NCBI RefSeq assembly: GCF_003634935.1 | Contig: NZ_RBXO01000001.1 | Span: forward strand, 1,178,001 to 1,242,000 | Origin: Saccharothrix australiensis | Lineage (GTDB): Bacteria > Actinomycetota > Actinomycetes > Mycobacteriales > Pseudonocardiaceae | Reading direction: 5' to 3' | DNA: 64,000 nucleotides | In this document: one piece after another, positions 26,312 to 34,906 of the stretch | Position numbering within the stretch: position 1 is the first letter of the stretch | How the letters are laid out: each line of letters starts with the position of its first letter | Translations under genes and position numbers: made by a program | Notes under the pieces: generated by a model | What the model was told of the DNA's origin: nothing | Databases searched by the model: none | Seen by the model: only the letters and a program-made list of their open reading frames with translations

Positions 26312-27469
26312 TCAGGACCCGAGCACCCCCCGGTACACGTCCACGGTCTCGGCGGCCACCGCCGCCCACGAGAACTCCCGCACCGCGCGCTCCCGGCCGG
26401 CCGCGCCGAACGCCCGCGCCCGCTCCGGGTCGCCCAGCACCTCGTTCACGGCGTCCGCCAAGCCGGTCCGGAACGCCGCGACGTCCGCCTCGTCGTAGTG
26501 CACCAGCAGCCCCGTCCGGCCGTGGTCCACCACCTCCGGGATGCCGCCGACGTCCGACGCCACGACCGCGGTGCCGCACGCCATCGCCTCCAGGTTCACG
26601 ATGCCCAGCGGCTCGTACACCGACGGGCACACGAACACCGCCGCGTGGCTGAGGACCTGCCGCACCTCCTCCGGGGCCAGCATCCGCTGGAGCCACACCA
26701 CGCCCGGCCGCGCGGCGGACAGCCGGGCCACCGCGGCCCGCGTCTCGGCGGCGATCTCCGGCGTGTCCGGCGCGCCCGCGCACAGCACGACCTGCGCGTC
26801 GTGCGAGATCCGGTGCGCCGCCGCGACGAGGTGCTCCACCCCCTTCTGCCGCGTGACGCGCCCGACGAACGCCACGATCGGCCGCGCCGGGTCGATCCCG
26901 TTCCGCTCCAGCGCGTCGGTCCCGGTCACCGGGCGGTACTCCGCGGTGTCGATCCCGTTGCGCACCACGTGCACGCGGGCCGGGTCCAGCGCGGGGTAGC
27001 AGTCCAGGACGTCGGCGCGCATGCCTTCGCTCACCGCGATGACGGCGTCCGCCGCCTCGTAGGCGGTGCGCTCCGCCCACGTCGAGATCCGGTAACCGCC
27101 GCCGAGCTGCTCGGCCTTCCACGGGCGGCGCGGCTCCAGCGAGTGCGCCGTGACCACGTGCGGCACGCCGTGGAGCAGCTTGGCGAGGTGCCCGGCCAGG
27201 TTGGCGTACCAGGTGTGCGAGTGCGCGAGGTCGACCCCGGCCAGCGCCGCCGCGATCTCCAGGTCCGCCGACAGCACGCCCAGCGCCGGGTTCACCGCGT
27301 CCAGCGCCGGCGCGGGCCGGTACGCGGCGGCGTCCGGGCGCGGCCCGCCGAAGGCGTGCACGTCCACCTCGACCAGCTCGCGCAGGCGCGGCACCAGCGC
27401 GCCGACGTGCACCCCGGCGCCGCCGTAGACCTCCGGCGGGTACTCCCGTGTCAGCAGTCCAATTCGCAC
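26312..27469 (-). CDS. glgA: GlgA-type GT4 glycosyltransferase (glycogen/M1P synthase)
   Basis: This 385-residue GT-B glycosyltransferase uses nucleotide-glucose. Relatives in mycobacteria (the GlgA/GlgM group) make maltose-1-phosphate from ADP-glucose and glucose-1-phosphate for alpha-glucan. Motifs are LTREYPPEVYGGAGVHV, AHSLEPRRPWK, VVRNGID, FVGRVTRQKG and the GT4 E-x7-E element CPSVYEPLGIVNLEAMACGT (quoted to 20). GTG 27469 is preferred over GTG 27478 because TACGGT ends 7 nt upstream and VRIGLLTREYPP matches relatives. It is divergent from glgC, the ADP-glucose synthase, so the two enzymes act in sequence. Confidence 0.88.
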   Translation of the reverse strand: MRIGLLTREYPPEVYGGAGVHVGALVPRLRELVEVDVHAFGGPRPDAAAYRPAPALDAVNPALGVLSADLEIAAALAGVDLAHSHTWYANLAGHLAKLLHGVPHVVTAHSLEPRRPWKAEQLGGGYRISTWAERTAYEAADAVIAVSEGMRADVLDCYPALDPARVHVVRNGIDTAEYRPVTGTDALERNGIDPARPIVAFVGRVTRQKGVEHLVAAAHRISHDAQVVLCAGAPDTPEIAAETRAAVARLSAARPGVVWLQRMLAPEEVRQVLSHAAVFVCPSVYEPLGIVNLEAMACGTAVVASDVGGIPEVVDHGRTGLLVHYDEADVAAFRTGLADAVNEVLGDPERARAFGAAGRERAVREFSWAAVAAETVDVYRGVLGS

Positions 27470-27573
27470 AGCGCCCACCGTAACCCCGCCGCCGCCGGCG
27501 ACCGGGTGAACAATCCCCGCCCGCGTTCCTCCGCCGTTGGTGGGCCGGTGCCCGCCCGGTTAGGGTCGTTGTC

Positions 27574-28788
27574 GTGAAAGGGCAACCGCATGTACTAGGA
27601 ATTGTCCTCGCTGGTGGCGAAGGTAAACGGTTGTGGCCGTTGACCGCTGACCGGGCAAAGCCCGCGGTGCCCTTCGGCGGCAACTACCGGCTCGTCGACT
27701 TCGTGCTGTCCAACCTCGTCAACGCCGGTTTCGTCCGGCTGTGCGTGCTGACGCAGTACAAATCCCATTCACTCGACCGCCACATCTCGACGACGTGGCG
27801 GCTGTCCAATGTCCTCGGCCAGTACGTGACGCCGGTGCCCGCCCAGCAGCGGCTGGGACCGCGCTGGTACACCGGCAGCGCCGACGCGATCTACCAGAGC
27901 CTGAACCTCGTCTACGACGAGCAGCCCGACCACATCGCCGTTTTCGGGGCCGACAACGTCTACCGGATGGACCCCGGCCAGATGCTCGACCGGCACGTCC
28001 GGTCCGGGGCCGGCGTGACCGTGGCCGGTATGCGCGTGCCGCGCGCCGAGGCGAAGGCGTTCGGGTGCGTCGACTCCGACGAGTCCGGCCGGATCACCCG
28101 GTTCCTGGAGAAGCCCGCCGACCCGCCGCACGTGCCGGGCGACCCCGAGGTCACGTTCGCGTCGATGGGCAACTACCTGTTCACGGCGGAAGCCCTGCTG
28201 GAGGCGCTGCGCGCGGACGCCGCCAACCCCGACTCCGACCACGACATGGGCGGCGACATCATCCCCATGATGGTCGACCGGGGCCAGGCGCACGTGTACG
28301 ACTTCGCGGACAACGCCGTGCCGGGCGAGACGGACCGCGACCGCGGCTACTGGCGCGACGTGGGGACCATCGACGCCTACTACGAGGCGCACATGGACCT
28401 GGTGTCCGTGCGCCCGGTGTTCAACCTCTACAACCAGGCGTGGCCGATCCGCACCGCCACCCCGCCGCTGCCGCCCGCGAAGTTCATCGCGGGCGGCAGC
28501 GCCGAGGACTCGATGGTCGGCCCCGGCTCGATCATCTCCGGGACCGTCCACGGCTCCGTCGTCTCTTCCGACGTGGTCGTGGAGACCGGGTCCGTCGTGC
28601 AGGGGAGCGTGCTGCTGCCGGGCGTGCGCATCGGGCGCGGCGCGGTGGTGCGGCGCGCGATCCTGGACAAGAACGTGATCGTGCCCGACGGCGCGCTGAT
28701 CGGCGTCGACCCGGCCACGGACCGGCGGCGCTACACGGTCTCGGCGGGCGGCGTCACCGTGCTGGGCAAGGGCGTCACGGCCGCCTGA
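27574..28788 (+). CDS. glgC: Glucose-1-phosphate adenylyltransferase
   Basis: GlgC makes ADP-glucose from glucose-1-phosphate and ATP for glycogen and alpha-glucan synthesis. The 404-residue protein has the N-terminal nucleotide loop [28 protein letters not shown] (key GGEGKRL and K-P-A-V), [35 protein letters not shown], and a C-terminal left-handed beta-helix ([19 protein letters not shown]). GTG 27574 follows TAGGGT by 7 nt, so it is probably leaderless. It is divergent from glgA with 104 bp between starts and overlaps the convergent cupin gene by 14 bp. Confidence 0.93.
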   Translation: MKGQPHVLGIVLAGGEGKRLWPLTADRAKPAVPFGGNYRLVDFVLSNLVNAGFVRLCVLTQYKSHSLDRHISTTWRLSNVLGQYVTPVPAQQRLGPRWYTGSADAIYQSLNLVYDEQPDHIAVFGADNVYRMDPGQMLDRHVRSGAGVTVAGMRVPRAEAKAFGCVDSDESGRITRFLEKPADPPHVPGDPEVTFASMGNYLFTAEALLEALRADAANPDSDHDMGGDIIPMMVDRGQAHVYDFADNAVPGETDRDRGYWRDVGTIDAYYEAHMDLVSVRPVFNLYNQAWPIRTATPPLPPAKFIAGGSAEDSMVGPGSIISGTVHGSVVSSDVVVETGSVVQGSVLLPGVRIGRGAVVRRAILDKNVIVPDGALIGVDPATDRRRYTVSAGGVTVLGKGVTAA

Positions 28789-29155
28789 GCGCGTGACCGG
28801 TGGTCGCGTCGACGTGGTCGGGGACCTCCTCGTGGTGGTCGCCGACCGTCGACGTGCCGGACGGCTCGAACATCAGGATGTGCGCGCCGCGCTCGGAGGA
28901 GGGCTTGTGCTCGACGCCGCGCGGCACCACGAAGGTGTCGCCCTGGCCGAGGTGGACGGTGCGGTCCCGCAGCGCGATGTCCAGCTCGCCGTCGACCACC
29001 AGGAAGAACTCGTCGGTGTCGGCGTGCGAGTGCCACAGGTGCTCGCCCCGGACCTTCGCCACGCGGACGTCGTAGTCGTTGACGGTCGTCAGGATGCGGG
29101 GGCTCCACAGCGCGTCGAAACTGGCCAGCGCCTGGCCGATGTTCACCGGTTCCAT
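28775..29155 (-). CDS. Cupin-domain protein
   Basis: This single-domain cupin has 126 residues from ATG 29155 (or 129 from ATG 29164). The metal motif is [23 protein letters not shown] (H, H, E visible as H-x-H-x4-E). The second motif, [16 protein letters not shown], provides the fourth ligand histidine. Such proteins are small isomerases, dioxygenases or ligand sensors. An AraC/DJ-1 regulator is divergent 53 bp away and may control it. Its 3' end overlaps glgC. Confidence 0.82.
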   Translation of the reverse strand: MEPVNIGQALASFDALWSPRILTTVNDYDVRVAKVRGEHLWHSHADTDEFFLVVDGELDIALRDRTVHLGQGDTFVVPRGVEHKPSSERGAHILMFEPSGTSTVGDHHEEVPDHVDATTGHALRRP

Positions 29156-29208
29156 GTCGATCATCCTGGGCGCTGTCCGCGCGCCGGCGTGAGTGCTAGG
29201 AATCGCAC

Positions 29209-30192
29209 ATGCCGCGTGATTCCTCGCACCGGGTCGTGATGATCGTCGACACCGGCTCGAACCCGTTCGAACTGGGCGTGGCCACCGAGCTGTTCGGCCT
29301 GCGCCGGCCCGAGCTGGGCGACCGGCCGTGGTACTCGTTCACGCTCTGCGCGCGCGGCCCGGTGACCCTAAACCACGGCTTCTGCACGCTGTCCGGCGTG
29401 CCCGACCTGTCGGCGGTGGACGACGCCGACACGGTGATCGTGTCCAACCGCCCCGACTCGTGGGTCCGCCCGCCCGAGGACCTGCTGGCCGCCGTCCGCC
29501 GGGCGCACGCCCGCGGCGCGCGGCTGGTGTCCTTCTGCACCGGCGCGTTCACCCTGGCGCACGCCGGGCTGCTCGGCGGTCGCCGCGCCACCACCCACTG
29601 GCAGTGGGCCGACCTGTTCCGGGAGCTGTTCCCGGACGTCGACCTCGTCCCCGACGCGCTCTACGTGACCGACGGCGACATCCACACCGCAGCGGGCAGC
29701 GCCGCCGCGCTCGACCTGGGCCTGCACCTGATCCGGGGCGACCACGGCGCGGAGGTCGCGAACGCGGTGTCCCGCCGCCTGGTGTTCGCCGCGCACCGCG
29801 ACGGCGACCAGCGGCAGTTCGTGAAGCGGCCGGTGCCCGCGGTGCCGGACACCTCGCTGGCCCCGGTGCTGGCGTGGGCGCGCGAACGCCTGGCCGACCC
29901 GCTCACGGTGGCCGACCTCGCCGCGCGGGCCGCGCTGAGCCCGGCCACCCTGCACCGCCGCTTCCAGCGGGAACTCGGCACCACGCCGCTCGCCTGGCTG
30001 ACCGCCGAACGGGTCGACCTGGCCTGCTCGCTCCTCGAACGGGGCGAGACCCGCCTGGACGTGGTCGCCCGCACCGCCGGCCTCGGCTCGGCGTCCACCC
30101 TGCGGGCGCGGCTGCGCAGGCGGACCGGCCTGACCCCGAGCGCCTACCGGCAGCGGTTCGGCGCGGCCAGGGGCACCGCCGCGGCCACCTAG
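29209..30192 (+). CDS. AraC-type regulator with DJ-1/PfpI domain (FtrA-like)
   Basis: This 327-residue transcription factor has an N-terminal glutamine-amidotransferase-like domain (SFCTGAFTLAHAGLLGG holds the nucleophile-elbow cysteine; TTHWQW follows) and a C-terminal AraC helix-turn-helix pair from about residue 225 (LTVADLAARAALSPATLHRRF, then LDVVARTAGLGSASTLRARLR, shown in part). The DJ-1 domain usually senses a small molecule. ATG 29209 lies 6 nt after TAGGAA. It is divergent from the cupin gene, its most likely target, and ends at a double hairpin shared with the convergent O-methyltransferase gene. Confidence 0.87.
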   Translation: MPRDSSHRVVMIVDTGSNPFELGVATELFGLRRPELGDRPWYSFTLCARGPVTLNHGFCTLSGVPDLSAVDDADTVIVSNRPDSWVRPPEDLLAAVRRAHARGARLVSFCTGAFTLAHAGLLGGRRATTHWQWADLFRELFPDVDLVPDALYVTDGDIHTAAGSAAALDLGLHLIRGDHGAEVANAVSRRLVFAAHRDGDQRQFVKRPVPAVPDTSLAPVLAWARERLADPLTVADLAARAALSPATLHRRFQRELGTTPLAWLTAERVDLACSLLERGETRLDVVARTAGLGSASTLRARLRRRTGLTPSAYRQRFGAARGTAAAT

Positions 30193-30196
30193 GCCA

Positions 30197-30238
30197 CCGG
30201 TGGCGGCCCTCCGCCGCCACCGGGGAGGGCCCCCTCCC
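30197..30238. terminator. Bidirectional double-hairpin terminator
   Basis: CCGGTGGCGG (30197-30206) pairs with CCGCCACCGG (30214-30223). A second stem, GGGAGGG with CCCTCCC (30223-30238), follows directly. It lies between the convergent AraC-type and O-methyltransferase genes. Confidence 0.7.
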
Positions 30239-30272
30239 GCTCCTCGGCGCGCCACACGCGCGCCTCCCGCCG

Positions 30273-30899
30273 TTAAGGCGACTTCGCCGCCACCAGCAGC
30301 CCGTCACCCAGCGGCAGGAGCACCGGCACCAGCCGGTCGTCCTCGCGCACCGCCCGCGCCACGTCGCGCGCCGCCACCGTGTCCGGGTCGCGGTGCGCCG
30401 GGTCGGCGACCCGGCCGTCCCGCAGGACGCCGTCGAACGCGATCACCCCGCCCGGCCGCAGCAGTCGCACGCCCTCCTGGAGGTACCGCGCGTCCCCGGC
30501 GCCGACCGCGCCCACGAACACCAGGTCGTACGCCCCGTCGGTCAGCCTCGGCAGCACGTCCGGCGCACGGCCCGTGATCAGCCGGGTCCGCGACACCGCG
30601 ACGCCCGCCTCGGCGAACGCCACCCGTGCCACCCGCTGGTGCTCCGGCTCGGCGTCGATCGAGGTCAGCACCCCGGCCGGGGGCATGCCGCCGAGCAGGT
30701 ACAGCGAGCCGACGCCCGCGCCCGTGCCGACCTCCACCACGGCCTTCGCCCGCAACGCGGTCGCCAGGAACCGCAGGACCGCGCCGCCGGCCGCGCCGAC
30801 CGACGCGCACCCCAACCCGACGCCCCGCGCCCGCGCCGCCGCCGTCACCGCGTCCTCGGGCTGGTAGCGCTCCACGTACTCGCGCAGCGGGGCATCCAC
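30273..30899 (-). CDS. Class I SAM-dependent O-methyltransferase
   Basis: This 208-residue enzyme of the cation-dependent O-methyltransferase family (O-methyltransf_3) corresponds to mycobacterial Rv1220c, which is likewise divergent from sigE. Motif I is VVEVGTGAGVGSLYL, the acidic residue after strand 2 is in LTSIDAEPEH, and DLVFVGAVGAGDARYLQE is motif IV-like. In many relatives the metal/catalytic aspartates are in DLVFID; here VG replaces ID, which may weaken catalysis. GTG 30899 follows TAACCT by 6 nt. The substrate is unknown. Confidence 0.85.
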   Translation of the reverse strand: MDAPLREYVERYQPEDAVTAAARARGVGLGCASVGAAGGAVLRFLATALRAKAVVEVGTGAGVGSLYLLGGMPPAGVLTSIDAEPEHQRVARVAFAEAGVAVSRTRLITGRAPDVLPRLTDGAYDLVFVGAVGAGDARYLQEGVRLLRPGGVIAFDGVLRDGRVADPAHRDPDTVAARDVARAVREDDRLVPVLLPLGDGLLVAAKSP

Positions 30900-30955
30900 A
30901 GCGTGAGGTTAACGCCGGACGCGGCGGATCGGGTGAATCTCGCGCGGAACGGAAT

Positions 30956-30994
30956 TCTCAGCCTGCTCTCAGCCGACTCTCACGATGGTTATAA
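30956..30994 (+). promoter_or_regulatory. Triple 11-bp direct repeat upstream of sigE
   Basis: TCTCAGCC occurs at 30956 and 30967, and a partial copy TCTCACGA at 30978, so the spacing is exactly 11 bp. A TATAAG hexamer lies at 30989-30994. One-turn repeats beside a -10 are typical of OmpR-family response-regulator sites. In mycobacteria MprA controls sigE. Confidence 0.5.
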
Positions 30995-31033
30995 GCGAGC
31001 CGGTCACGCTGGTACCCAGCGCAGGACCGAACG

Positions 31034-31059
31034 GGAACACGGGAGCCACGGCGAACGTT
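31034..31059 (+). promoter_or_regulatory. SigE-type ECF promoter of sigE
   Basis: GGAAC (31034-31038) and CGTT (31056-31059), 17 bp apart, match the ECF SigE promoter pattern and imply autoregulation. The start site would be near 31066. Confidence 0.6.
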
Positions 31060-31108
31060 GAACCCGTACAGCAGGGCAACCAGCCCAGTGGAGGTGCTTC
31101 ACCGCCCG

Positions 31109-31681
31109 ATGCCAACGCAGCCGTATACCGCCACCGCGCCCATCGACGACACGGAATGGATCGTGCCGACGTGGGACCAGGTCGTCCGCGACCACGCCGA
31201 CCGGGTGTACCGCCTGGCCTACCGACTCAGCGGTAACCAACACGACGCCGAGGACCTCACCCAGGAGACGTTCGTCCGGGTGTTCCGGTCGCTCGCGTCG
31301 TACCAGCCGGGCACCTTCGAGGGCTGGCTGCACCGCATCACCACGAACCTGTTCCTGGACATGGTGCGCCGCCGCTCCAAGTTCCGGATGGAGGGCCTGC
31401 CCGACGACGCCGAGCGCCTCGCCGGCGACGACCCGAGCCCCGAGCAGGTCTACACCGACACGCACCTCGACCCGGACCTCCAGGCCGCGCTCGACGAGTT
31501 GCCGCCGGACTTCCGCGCCGCAGTAGTGTTGTGTGACGTCGAAGGGCTCTCCTACGAGGAGATCGGCGCGACCCTCGGTGTGAAGCTGGGTACCGTGAGG
31601 AGCAGGATCCACCGGGGCCGCCAAGCCCTGCGCGCCGCACTGGAACGCCGTCGGGGTCTGGTTCAGGAGGACTCTGCATGA
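31109..31681 (+). CDS. sigE: ECF RNA polymerase sigma factor SigE
   Basis: This ECF sigma factor responds to envelope stress. From ATG 31109 it has 190 residues. Region 2 contains [27 protein letters not shown] (core DLTQETF, then [17 protein letters not shown]), and region 4 contains [25 protein letters not shown] (core [10 protein letters not shown]). GTG 31088, GTG 31094 and a TTG at 31058 are alternative starts. The upstream ECF promoter argues against the last, and GGAGG at 31090-31094 supports ATG 31109 with long spacing. It is followed by the anti-sigma gene in an ATGA overlap, the order seen in mycobacteria. Confidence 0.9.
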   Translation: MPTQPYTATAPIDDTEWIVPTWDQVVRDHADRVYRLAYRLSGNQHDAEDLTQETFVRVFRSLASYQPGTFEGWLHRITTNLFLDMVRRRSKFRMEGLPDDAERLAGDDPSPEQVYTDTHLDPDLQAALDELPPDFRAAVVLCDVEGLSYEEIGATLGVKLGTVRSRIHRGRQALRAALERRRGLVQEDSA

Positions 31682-32298
31682 CCGATCTGCGAGGTTGGGG
31701 ACTGCCCGAGCAGCACCTGCTGCCCGACGCGGTCGTCGCCTTCGTCGACGGCGAGCTGTCGGCTTCGGCCCACGGCAGGGCCTCGGCGCACCTGGCGCGC
31801 TGCCCGTTCTGCGCGGCGGAGGCGTACTCGCAGCGGCAGGCGCGCTCCGCCGTCCGCGCGGCCGAGACGCCGTCCGCACCCGCCGGCCTGCTGGCCAGGC
31901 TGGGCGCGATCCCGCAGGAGGTCGACCTGCCCAGCGCGCCGGACGGCCTCGCGGTCAGCGAGGACGGCCAGCTGGTCACCGTGCAGCGGCCCGACCGGGC
32001 GACCTTCGGCAGCGGCCCGGTCCTGGGCCAGAGCCGCCCGTTCGGCACCGGTAGCCGGTTCGGCGGCCGTCGTGCCAGGCAGGGCGCGGGCGTCGTCGTG
32101 TCCGGGCTGATGCTGGGCGCGCTGGCGCTCGTCGTGCCCGGCAGCGAGGAGCCGTCGCCCATCCCCGCGCAGGGCAGCACACCCCCGCTCGCACCCGCCG
32201 TCGCGCCGCGGCTGGTGGACGACGCGCGGGCGCAGCTCAAGCCCGTCGCGAACACCGCACCCACCGGCGTGGTCGCGGACACCCTCCCCGGTCGCTGA
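31678..32298 (+). CDS. rseA: Anti-sigma-E factor with zinc-finger motif
   Basis: RseA binds and holds SigE until stress triggers release. The 206-residue protein has the ZAS zinc motif H38-x3-C42-x2-C45 (HLARCPFC) and a probable membrane helix near residues 139-158 ([18 protein letters not shown]). A Pro/Ala-rich extracytoplasmic tail follows. The membrane helix is a difference from the soluble mycobacterial RseA. The start overlaps the sigE stop, giving matched synthesis. Confidence 0.87.
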   Translation: MTDLRGWGLPEQHLLPDAVVAFVDGELSASAHGRASAHLARCPFCAAEAYSQRQARSAVRAAETPSAPAGLLARLGAIPQEVDLPSAPDGLAVSEDGQLVTVQRPDRATFGSGPVLGQSRPFGTGSRFGGRRARQGAGVVVSGLMLGALALVVPGSEEPSPIPAQGSTPPLAPAVAPRLVDDARAQLKPVANTAPTGVVADTLPGR

Positions 32299-32510
32299 CG
32301 CACGCGGCCGACGCGGTCGCTACGGCCACCGCGCGGTCGAGCGCCGCCAAGCCCTCAGTGCCCCAGTGCCGCCGAGCCTCCCAGTGCCGCCAAGTCCTCA
32401 GCGCCGCCACTGCCCCCACGCGCGGGCGTACGACCGTACTGACGACAACTTCACCGGTCACCGGGCACGATGAGCCCCGCAACACCGGCAACACCGACGT
32501 GCGGGGAGCG
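32299..32510. other. rseA-htrA spacer
   Basis: This 212-bp gap includes GTACGACCGTAC (a short palindrome near 32426-32437), possibly an htrA operator. No gene is seen. The track of in-frame codons leading into htrA lacks a good start before 32511. Confidence 0.4.
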
Positions 32511-34040
32511 ATGAGCGAGCCACAGCAGGGCAACGGGACCCCCAGGTCCGGCGTGGACGACGGGGCGCACCGCAGGCTCGCACCGCGCCCCCTCCACCGC
32601 CCGAACGTGGACCCGAACCAGGCGGCCGTCTTCGGCCGCCCCGCAGGCGTGCCCGGCGCGTTCGCCGAGCGCCCGCCGCTCAACGGCCACCGCGGCGCGG
32701 GCGTCCAGCTCTCCCCGCCCCCGCCCGAGGCGCTGAGCACCGCGTTCGGCCGCCCGCGCGGCACCGCCGAACTGCTCCAGCGCCCGCCGCTCGACGTGCA
32801 CGGCGAACCCGAGGTCGAGCCCGTCTTCTGGGAGGGCAAGCCGGCCGGCGACGCGTGGCGCGACCCCGGCGCGAGCGCCGTCATCGGCCCGCCCGCGGTC
32901 ACCGAGGAGCCGGCGGAGAAGGCCGAGGACGTCCGCTCGGCACCGGGCCCGCAGCTCAGCGTCCCCGAACTGCTGTTCGGCAGGCGCGTCAAGCCGATGG
33001 GCCTCGCGCTGCTGATGGTCGCGGCCCTGCTGGTCGGCGCGGCGGGCGGGGTCGTCGGCTGGCTGCTCGGCAAGGTGGACAACCCGCTGACCGACGGCGG
33101 CGTGACCCTGGCCGAGGTGCAGCCCGGCAAGGAGCGCCCGGTCGGCTCGGTGTCCGACATCGCCAAGCGCGTCACGCCCAGCGTCGTGTCCATCGAGTTC
33201 AAGGGCGCGAACGTGGCCGGCGTCGGCTCCGGCGTGGTCATCGACGGCGGCGGTTACATCCTCACCAACGACCACGTGGTCGCGCCCGCCGTCCAGGACA
33301 CGTCCGCCAAGCTCACCGTGGTCTTCACCGACGGCAAGCGGGCCATCGCCCAGATCGTCGGCCGCGACCCGAAGACCGACCTGGCCGTGATCAAGGTCCA
33401 GGTCGACAACCCGACCGTCCTCCAGTTCGGCAACTCGGACGAGCTGGCGGTGGGCGACACCGTGCTCGCCATCGGCTCGCCGCTGTCACTGTCGAACACC
33501 GTCACCGAGGGCATCGTCAGCGCCCTGCACCGGCCCGTGACGGCGGCGGGGGAGAACGGCGGCCCACAGATCACCTACGACGCCATCCAGACCGACGCGG
33601 CCATCAACCCCGGCAACTCGGGCGGCGCGCTGGTCGACTCGTCGGGTGCGCTGGTCGGCATCAACTCGTCCATCCGCACCGAGACCGGCGGCTCGGTCGG
33701 TCTCGGTTTCGCGATCTCCGGCAACTACGCCCGGAAGATCTCCCAGGCCCTCATCCGCGACGGCCAGGTGAAGCACGCGGACATGAACGTCAACGTCCGC
33801 TCGGCCTCCGCCGAGACCGCGGAGGGCGCGCAGGTCCAGAACGTCCCGGAGGGCGGCGCGGCGGCGGCGGCCGGCATCCAGGAGGCGGACGTGATCACGC
33901 GGGTCGGCGACCGGACGGTGCGCAACGCCGCGGAGCTGACGGTCGCGGTGCGGAACCACGAGATCGGGGACACGGTCCCGGTGGTCCTGGCGCGGCAGGG
34001 GCGGGAACTCACCTTGCAGGTGACGCTCCGGTCCGACTGA
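32511..34040 (+). CDS. htrA: HtrA-type membrane serine protease with PDZ domain
   Basis: This is an envelope protease/chaperone of the SigE regulon. The 509-residue protein has a cytoplasmic Pro-rich region (1-163), one membrane helix (ALLMVAALLVGAAGGVVGWLL), a trypsin-like domain with the triad H255 (TNDHVV), D290 (KTDLAVI) and S370 (NPGNSGG), and a C-terminal PDZ domain (GAQVQNVPEGGAAAAAGI). ATG 32511 has GGGGAG close upstream. GTG 32499 is the alternative. Its place after rseA and before tatB copies the mycobacterial order Rv1221-Rv1224. Confidence 0.92.
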   Translation: MSEPQQGNGTPRSGVDDGAHRRLAPRPLHRPNVDPNQAAVFGRPAGVPGAFAERPPLNGHRGAGVQLSPPPPEALSTAFGRPRGTAELLQRPPLDVHGEPEVEPVFWEGKPAGDAWRDPGASAVIGPPAVTEEPAEKAEDVRSAPGPQLSVPELLFGRRVKPMGLALLMVAALLVGAAGGVVGWLLGKVDNPLTDGGVTLAEVQPGKERPVGSVSDIAKRVTPSVVSIEFKGANVAGVGSGVVIDGGGYILTNDHVVAPAVQDTSAKLTVVFTDGKRAIAQIVGRDPKTDLAVIKVQVDNPTVLQFGNSDELAVGDTVLAIGSPLSLSNTVTEGIVSALHRPVTAAGENGGPQITYDAIQTDAAINPGNSGGALVDSSGALVGINSSIRTETGGSVGLGFAISGNYARKISQALIRDGQVKHADMNVNVRSASAETAEGAQVQNVPEGGAAAAAGIQEADVITRVGDRTVRNAAELTVAVRNHEIGDTVPVVLARQGRELTLQVTLRSD

Positions 34041-34085
34041 CGGCTACTCTGGGAGCGGGCGGCAGTCGGCGGAGGTGGCAGGCGA

Positions 34086-34514
34086 GTGTTCGAGAACATC
34101 GGCTGGGTGGAGATCCTCATCATCATCGTCGCGGGCCTGTTCATCCTGGGCCCCGAACGCCTGCCTTCAGCCGCCGCGTGGGTGGGCAGGACCATACGCC
34201 AGGTGCGCGAGTACGCGACCGGCGCCAGGGACCAGCTGAAGCAGGAGATGGGCCCCGAGTTCGACCAGTTGCGCAAGCCCTTGGAAGACCTCCGGGAACT
34301 GCGCAACTTCGACCCGAAACGGGCCATCACCAAACACCTGTGGGACGACGTCCCGAACGGCGGCACGCCGAGGCCCAACGGCTCGCCGAAGCCCAACGGC
34401 TTCTCAACCCTGCACACCACGGCCTCGACGCAGGAACCACCCGCCGCACCGCCCGAGCGCGAACGCCCTTTGCAACAAGGCGAACGCCCACCGTACGACC
34501 CCGACGCGACCTGA
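34086..34514 (+). CDS. tatB: Twin-arginine translocase subunit TatB
   Basis: TatB forms the Tat receptor with TatC and passes folded proteins across the membrane. The 142-residue protein begins [20 protein letters not shown] (the membrane helix), followed by GPERLP and the amphipathic helix [19 protein letters not shown]. The tail is Pro/Asn-rich and disordered (PKPNG repeats). GTG 34086 follows a GGAGGTGG ribosome site. It is the last gene of the sigE-rseA-htrA-tatB run. The palindromic array begins 39 bp after its stop. Confidence 0.92.
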   Translation: MFENIGWVEILIIIVAGLFILGPERLPSAAAWVGRTIRQVREYATGARDQLKQEMGPEFDQLRKPLEDLRELRNFDPKRAITKHLWDDVPNGGTPRPNGSPKPNGFSTLHTTASTQEPPAAPPERERPLQQGERPPYDPDAT

Positions 34515-34553
34515 CCCAGGCCACTCGGCAAGCCCAAGGGCACACCACGGTCG

Positions 34554-34689
34554 GGCTGCGTGTCATCCCCGTACGGCCTGCCCGCAGGGCAACCACGCTT
34601 GTCAGGCCAGGTCAAGCACGCTTCACCGCTTGACCTGGCCTGACAAGCGTGGTGGTCTTTGACAGGTCGTACGGGGATGACACGCAGCC
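34554..34689 (+). repeat. Palindromic unit I of the tatB-mrp array
   Basis: The outer arms (34554-34575 and 34668-34689) are 22-bp perfect complements. The inner arms (34592-34617 and 34628-34653) are 26-bp perfect complements around a 10-nt loop ACGCTTCACC. A GCCTGCCCGCAGGGC hairpin lies between the left arms. Unit II (34907-35032) is an inverted copy. Confidence 0.85.
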
Positions 34690-34690
34690 A

Positions 34691-34748
34691 AAGCTTTTCA
34701 AGCTTCGAAGAAGCTTGAAAAGCTTGCAAAGCTTCGAAGAAGCTTTGC
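34691..34748. repeat. Two AAGCTT-rich hairpins with GAA loops
   Basis: AAGCTTTTCAAGCTTC (34691-34706) pairs perfectly with 34710-34725. GCAAAGCTTC (34726-34735) pairs with 34739-34748. Both loops read GAA. The stretch is strikingly AT-rich for this genome. Confidence 0.8.
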
Positions 34749-34750
34749 CC

Positions 34751-34799
34751 TCATCCTTGGTGGCCTGCCCAGCGGCGAGCGCCCTTCTTTAAGCTTTGA
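34751..34799 (-). repeat. Partial REP-like element D3
   Basis: On the minus strand this segment resembles copies A and B: TCAAAGCTT start, CTCGCCG core, GGCAGGCCACC and GGATGA end. It faces D4 (34843-34887) in inverted orientation. Confidence 0.6.
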
Positions 34800-34842
34800 C
34801 CCGCTAAAACCGAAGAACTTCCGTGTGGAAGGCGCCCGCACA

Positions 34843-34887
34843 AGCTTTAAAGAAGCGCTCGCCGCTGGGCAGACCTCCGGGGGAGGA
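34843..34887 (+). repeat. Partial REP-like element D4
   Basis: AAGCTTTAAAGAAGCGCTCG then CCGCTGGGCAG match D3 on the opposite strand. The right end diverges (CCTCCGGGGGAGG, itself a small palindrome). Confidence 0.55.
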
Positions 34888-34906
34888 AAAACAAAAGCCA
34901 AGGCGT

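Noticed and set aside
28775..28788. Overlap of glgC and the cupin gene as a frameshift error
   Set aside because: Both C-termini look complete. A 14-bp convergent overlap is common in compact actinobacterial genomes.
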